64,000 bases of DNA. Source: Neodiprion pinetum (lineage: Eukaryota > Arthropoda > Insecta > Hymenoptera > Diprionidae). The notes beneath the pieces are model-generated. The model was given only the letters and a program-made list of their open reading frames with translations, was not told the DNA's origin and did no database searches. The stretch is taken from assembly GCF_021155775.2 (NCBI RefSeq), contig NC_060238.1, forward strand, positions 953,001 through 1,017,000. Direction: 5' to 3'. Below are positions 59,549-64,000 of this stretch, piece after piece. A program made the translations under genes and the position numbers. Position 1 is the stretch's first letter. Each line of letters opens with the position of its first letter.

Positions 59549-62500
59549 TTAGTGTGCAAATCCTGTGACACGTTCTATTGCCTGGCGTTCTTCCAGCGCT
59601 CCCATCTCTTGGTAATGATTGAATTCTATGGAAAATGATCCTGCGCCTGACGTTAATGTTCTCAGGCTTTTCGAGTATCCAAGCAATTCTGATAACGGTG
59701 TCAGGGCGTAGACTATCTGTAAAATTAGAAGGTTTGTTTGCCACATTTAATTTATAATTTGTGTTAGCATAAAAAAAATTATCATTCTCTCATGGTGAAA
59801 TTAGTATTTATTTTTCAACAGGTCAACATCACCTTGCTTCGACCACGAGATCCGATCTGTTGTATTTGTGCTCTGCGTCTAGACAGATCTGATATGACTA
59901 GGGACACAGTCTCTTCAGACGTCACCACTTCGAGCTGCATTATTGGCTCCAGAAGCATTGTTCCTCCCGTTCGCAGGAGCTGTTAAATTGGCAATTAAAT
60001 TACATATTAAAGAAATGGATCGACTCGATACATTTTTGAGACAAGCTAGTTGTTCCATTGATTGCTGGGAGGTAGACCAACTCATAAAAAAGAGAAGGTC
60101 AAGCTAAAGATGTCAAAGATAGATATGTGAGTAAATGGCGCGGTTCAAGAACAGTAAAATTTTTGTTTCACTATCACCATCAATCGTCATCTTTTGAAGA
60201 TTTGTTTTCGATAGAAAATTCCCTGTCACTACTACTACTTTATCCATCTAAATCTAGAAATACGGTGCAAGAGATATGACAGGCTGTCTGAATGGTATCG
60301 TCCGGCTACCTTTCCCTACTCTACAGTATCAGCGACAAGCCACTGGAATATTGGTGCAAGCAACACTCACAGACAGGAAGAGTTTGCAAAACATTGGATT
60401 CAGATCTTTTGGAAAATGTAAGTCAGCCTCGCTTGGACGGTTCTTCTAACAAGTAATGAGTACGACTTGTTTGAGAAAAAAAAAAAAAAAAATGAAATAA
60501 ATACATTACACAGATCGTAGAACTGCAGGATTTGGAGAAATCGAGCAATGGAAACACGTTTATCGGATGTCCAGCCTCTCCACAGCAATTGCTTGACATC
60601 CGTCTTCCGTTTCTCGTGATTGTCATGAAGAATATGAATGTGGAGTGCCGTTTTCAAGTACAGGTAATTTCGCTGACAAGTGTTTAAATCTTGATATTGG
60701 AGGATCTATATTATAGAGACCGTTCTACCCACTCAGATTATTGACACAAACGAAATCAGACATCATTTCCACTTCTCCAATGAGGGTTTCGAAAACAACG
60801 GGAGCGTAAGAGTACCTGTGATCAGTCGAGTCGACGTAAAGCTCCAGCCTGGATGGAACCGCCTCGAAATCGACCTGGAAGACCTGACAAGGAGGGCCTT
60901 CAACTCGCGGTACAAGGCGACCCAGAGATTGGCGATATTCGCCAATTGTAGACTGCGTAGGATTTACTTCATCGACAAACACTACGCAGACATGGAAATA
61001 TCTTCCGAGCTTTGCCAGGCGTTTTTTCATCACTACATGCTAAAGTGGGGAATACATCTGAAGGAAGGGATAACGAAGAGGAACGATCCACACGAGCCCG
61101 TGAATCAGATTCGTTCCCACTTTTTGAGAGACATACAGATTAAGTCTGGGAAATTGATAAACGACTTTTTCGGCAAGACGAACACCAGCCTATCAAAAAT
61201 TCTAGATTTTAAGAACAAGATGAGGCTCATGCTCTTCGCTATTCCCAGACGCGGAGGGTCTCAAATGCTTTCTGTGACTGCACAGGGTGAAGAGAGGCCG
61301 AAATTGCACAGGCGTCATGCCCACGGTTGCGGCTACTATTTGTCAACAATTAGAAACGATGACCACAGGCTGGACGATATCAACGACACGCAAAAACAGC
61401 TCGCGCGCAGAGAAACCGACAATGAGGCAAATTTTGGATTGGATGTTTGGAAATCCCGGTACGAAACGCCAGTGAACACAATAACGCAAGAGAAAGAGGT
61501 CGTGCAGCCGGTAGTGACTCCTAAATGGAGTCAGCGGGCGTCGGGGAGCCTCAAGAAGTCCCGCAGACGTCGTAAAGAAGTAGTTACAAAAAATTTCCAA
61601 GAGTCACCAGGCGATGATAAAGCCCTGATAACATCCGGCAAAGTAACGCCAGTCAAGTCCGTTGTCAAAAGTATAATTAATTGCGCAAATCGAAAAGAAG
61701 ATAAAAGGATTTACAACGCAGTGATAAGTCTGGAGGGGACATTGAACGAGATTCGAATGATGCCCGAGGTACAAAAATCCGAGACAAAAAATGTGTTGCG
61801 AAAGAAATCGGTGCTGAAGAAAAACAAGGAAAAATCTTGCTGTGAGACGGAGACGACAAAAAAAGGGTCCAGAAAACCGCAGTCGCTGTCGAAGGTGTCA
61901 AACGGCAGTGAACGCATAAAGTTGCCGGCAAAGATGCAATAAAATACTTTCGTCATACTCGCGGTGTGATTACCTTATGTAGGCACTGCGTGATCGTTGC
62001 AGAAATCATGGTAGTCGATGTTCCTTTCCCAATCTCAAGCCAATGAAGAGTTACTCCGACGTTAATGACAGGACAGCCAAGCTTTGGTCCGTTGTTCAGA
62101 GCCGCGTTTACCCCCTTCTTAGCGAGCTGCAATATCCTGGGACTTATTGCGTTAGTGTGTGCAACAGAGTCAGGAGTTCTGTCCAGCCTCAGTACATCTT
62201 CGCCCTTGTAGTTCGGCTCGATGCTCATCGTCGTCTGTACGCTGTGAGTGGTCGAGCCGATCCTGTGGCTTGTCACGTGAGTGTCCTTCACCGCGGTCTG
62301 CAGGGTCTCCTTGTAGGCTATTTGCAAGGGTCCGAGGTCAACGTCTATCTTAAACTCTGACCTTATCCTTTCAGCGATAATCTCCAGATGTAATTCCCCC
62401 ATCCCTGACAGCACCGTCTGCCCTGTCTCGGCATCTTGGGTTACTCTCAAGCTTGGATCCTCCCTCTGAAGTTGCTCCAAAGCGGTGTCAAGGGGAACTT

Positions 62501-63745
62501 GATAAGAGATCGAAGGGGGTTCGATCGAGCAGAAGAACACAGGGTTTGGTACCCTGGCACCGGTTCCAAAGAGACTCTCGACATCCTCGTTGGTCGTGTT
62601 GTTCTGCTTTTGCATCGCTCGTTTGGCCTGACTAGCTGCGGTCGCGCTGGTCGTGAGCAAGTCTCCGGACGTGGTAAGTTTCAGACCAGAAACAGCAGCG
62701 ATGTTTCCACGCTCTATCGCCGCGACTTCGCTGTACTCGTCGGCGTAGGCCTCGAACAACTTACCACACTGCTCTGTATTCTCCTTCTGAACATTGAATA
62801 CTCTTTGACCTTGCTTAAAGGTGCCCGAGTAAATCCTGAGGAAAGTGAGCGCCCCTTTGTGTTTGTCGTGGACCACCTTAAACGCCCTGGCGGCCAGGTT
62901 ATCGCCAAAACAGTGAAACTGTTTGGCTGAGGAATTTGACTCAGGCGATGGAAGATACAGTATCACTCCGTCCATCAGCGGCTGAACCCCAGCGTTCTTG
63001 TAGGAGCTTCCGAGCAGCAGAGGAACTCCTTTGCCAGCTATCGTGCACCGCCTCATAGATTCGACCAATATCTGAGCCGGTATTTTGTCCAGAGATTCCT
63101 GCTCGATCACCAATTCGGCCAGTCTGTCGTCCACACCCGACAATTTATCGGTAAGTTTGGACCTTGCCTCCATGGCACGTTCCCAGATACTACCATCTTT
63201 CTCCTCCGTCAATTCCACCCTCTGATACTTCTTACCTTCGTTCTTCTTCTCGAAGGTCAGCAACTGCATCGTCAACACGTCGACTATGCCTGTCAGACCA
63301 GAGCTGTCCTGGATAGGAATTTGAGCAGGGAGAGCCGTCGTCTCCAGCTTGGACTCAACGGAACTGATGCAGTAGTTGAAGTTTGCGTCTAAACGATCCA
63401 TCTTGTTGACGTAGATTATTCTCGGCAACGCGTAGCGGTCCGCCTGCCTCCAGACGGTCAGAGTCTGCGCCTCGACCCCCGCCGACCCATCCAGCACCAC
63501 GACTGCACCGTCCATGACATTGAGAGTCTGCTCCACCTCCATCGTGAAGTCAATGTGACCCGGAGTGTCGATGAGGTTGAATCTATGATTCTTCCAACCG
63601 AATGTCACCGCTGCAGACGTTATTGTTATGCCTCGCTGACGCTCCTGGTCCATGTAATCAGTCACCGTGTTACCGTGGTGAACCTCACCCATGTTCCCGA
63701 TCGTTCCAGAGTAGAAGAGCATCCGCTCGGTTGTCGTTGTTTTTC
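59549..63745 (-). CDS. GFM2: GFM2, mitochondrial elongation factor G2 / ribosome-releasing factor 2 (5' partial)
   Basis: Three minus-strand exons, 63745-61974, 59979-59833 and 59716-59549 (TAA), are phase-consistent and encode about 694 residues; human GFM2 has 779. GFM2 is the GTPase that, with mitochondrial RRF, splits ribosomes after termination in the matrix. Visible motifs: (G)KTTTTERM (the P-loop is cut by the first exon junction), RQRGITITSAAVTF (switch I), DTPGHIDF (G3), NKMD (G4), GVEAQTLTVWRQADR, VFFCSIEPPS, REDPSLRV, GQTVLSGMGELHLEII, PGTSTTMISA, LEPIMQLEV and GYSKSLRTLTSGAGSFSIEF. The first part of the P-loop (AHIDAG), mitochondrial presequence and start codon lie right of the window. 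The second intron, 1.99 kb, contains the CFAP20-like gene on the other strand. Confidence 0.95.
60292..61942 (+). CDS. CFAP20-domain protein with long basic tail, nested in a GFM2 intron
   Basis: Three exons, 60292-60417, 60514-60663 and 60737-61942, with introns of 96 and 73 bp, both phase 0; 493 residues. A TGA directly precedes the ATG in frame. CFAP20 is a conserved ciliary doublet-microtubule inner protein of about 193 residues, and residues 1-185 here follow it from end to end: SSGYLSLLYSISDKPLEYW (human SGFLSILYSIGSKPLQIW), FIGCPASPQQLLDIRLPFLV (human [20 protein letters not shown]), QPGWNRLEIDLEDLTRRAF and FANCRLRRIYFIDKHYAD. The remaining roughly 300 residues are Lys/Arg-rich and low complexity (SLKKSRRRRKEVV) with no known domain. 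CFAP20 itself is far more conserved than this, so this is a divergent paralogue, perhaps sperm- or cilium-specific. The whole gene lies inside the GFM2 intron on the opposite strand. Confidence 0.88.
61938..61943 (+). terminator. Poly(A) signal overlapping the CFAP20-like stop codon
   Basis: The end of the ORF reads CAA TAA AA, so AATAAA covers the last codon and the stop. Cleavage 10-30 bases further would give an almost absent 3' UTR and end the transcript before the GFM2 exon that begins at 61974. Confidence 0.65.
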
Positions 63746-64000
63746 CTGATTTATATTACGGTCAGGTGAGTAAATTTACTTACAATTTTTTCTCGTAGGC
63801 TAGGCAATAAAAATATCCCGTGAAAAAATACCGTTAGACGCAGATAGATACGTACAGACACTGTGCCAAAATCGTAGAGAGAGAGACACAGAATCAGTTT
63901 TATTTCTGTTTTTTTACAGCTTTCGGCACATTTTCGGTACACTTCTATTTGCATCTAACGGAATTTTTACTATGGAGTTTTGACCATAAAAAACTGTTGG
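63746..64000 (-). other. Part of a GFM2 intron
   Basis: On the minus strand the sequence left of 63746 is exon, and the acceptor ATAAATCAG lies at its border. I see no P-loop-coding exon in the last 255 bp, so the 5' exons lie outside the window. Confidence 0.7.

Noticed and set aside
60818..61942. The ATG at 60818 as start of the CFAP20-like protein
   Set aside because: Two upstream exons and the first part of exon 3 encode the N-terminal half of the CFAP20 domain in the same frame.
61953..63722. The first ATG (MLFYSG) in the GFM2 exon as a start codon
   Set aside because: The exon continues upstream in frame with KTTTTER, the end of the P-loop, to an acceptor at 63746. The true start must be in an earlier exon.
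1..64000. CRISPR arrays, operons, rRNA genes or prokaryotic mobile elements
   Set aside because: All genes are split by spliceosomal introns, and the regular repeats are simple microsatellites or inverted-repeat elements.

Overview
This window looks like one stretch of an insect nuclear genome. It is AT-rich, with introns from about 70 bp to over 20 kb, GT-AG splice sites, AATAAA poly(A) signals and many microsatellites. The gene content (an invertebrate Fos with several first exons, XRCC4, SNX8 with an EH-like N-terminus) and the style of the small inverted-repeat elements make a hymenopteran my best guess, but that is inference. All gene models were assembled by hand from reading frames, splice consensus, phase arithmetic and remembered family sequences. 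No alignment or RNA evidence was available.

Layout, left to right. Positions 2-223 hold what looks like the 3' end of an unrecognised plus-strand gene. GLOD4 (757-2477, +, six exons) is a glyoxalase-fold protein. A secreted EndoU-like protein (4453-9028, +) has a long low-complexity N-terminus built from small symmetric exons, and its EndoU domain has lost both catalytic histidines. A broken duplicate of its last exon follows at about 9335-9600. XRCC4 (10539-11461, +) is a non-homologous end-joining factor. A possible two-exon 35-residue ORF starts right on the XRCC4 poly(A) signal. HAPSTR1 (17320-19020, -, five exons) and SNX8 (21612-23853, -, N-terminus not found) follow.

From about 29.7 kb to 57 kb the window is the Fos gene kayak (+). 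Three alternative first coding exons (31283, 37708, 53929) join two common exons (55302-55796, 56325-56909) that carry the bZIP domain. The locus contains six perfect TGACGTCA palindromes, two of them paired with a CCAAT box at the first two promoters, which suggests control by CREB/ATF or AP-1 factors. Its introns contain several small terminal-inverted-repeat elements, a long hairpin and a diverged tandem repeat.

The right end is the mitochondrial ribosome-recycling GTPase GFM2 (-), cut by the window edge so that its P-loop exon is missing. One intron contains a complete plus-strand gene (60292-61942) for a CFAP20-domain protein with a roughly 300-residue basic tail. Its poly(A) signal overlaps its own stop codon and lies 31 bp from the next GFM2 exon.

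The genes do not form a pathway: DNA repair (XRCC4), stress signalling (HAPSTR1, kayak), endosomal sorting (SNX8) and mitochondrial translation (GFM2) are simply neighbours. The most unusual items are the EndoU-like pseudo-enzyme with its duplicating exons, the nested CFAP20-like gene, and the CRE-rich multi-promoter kayak locus.
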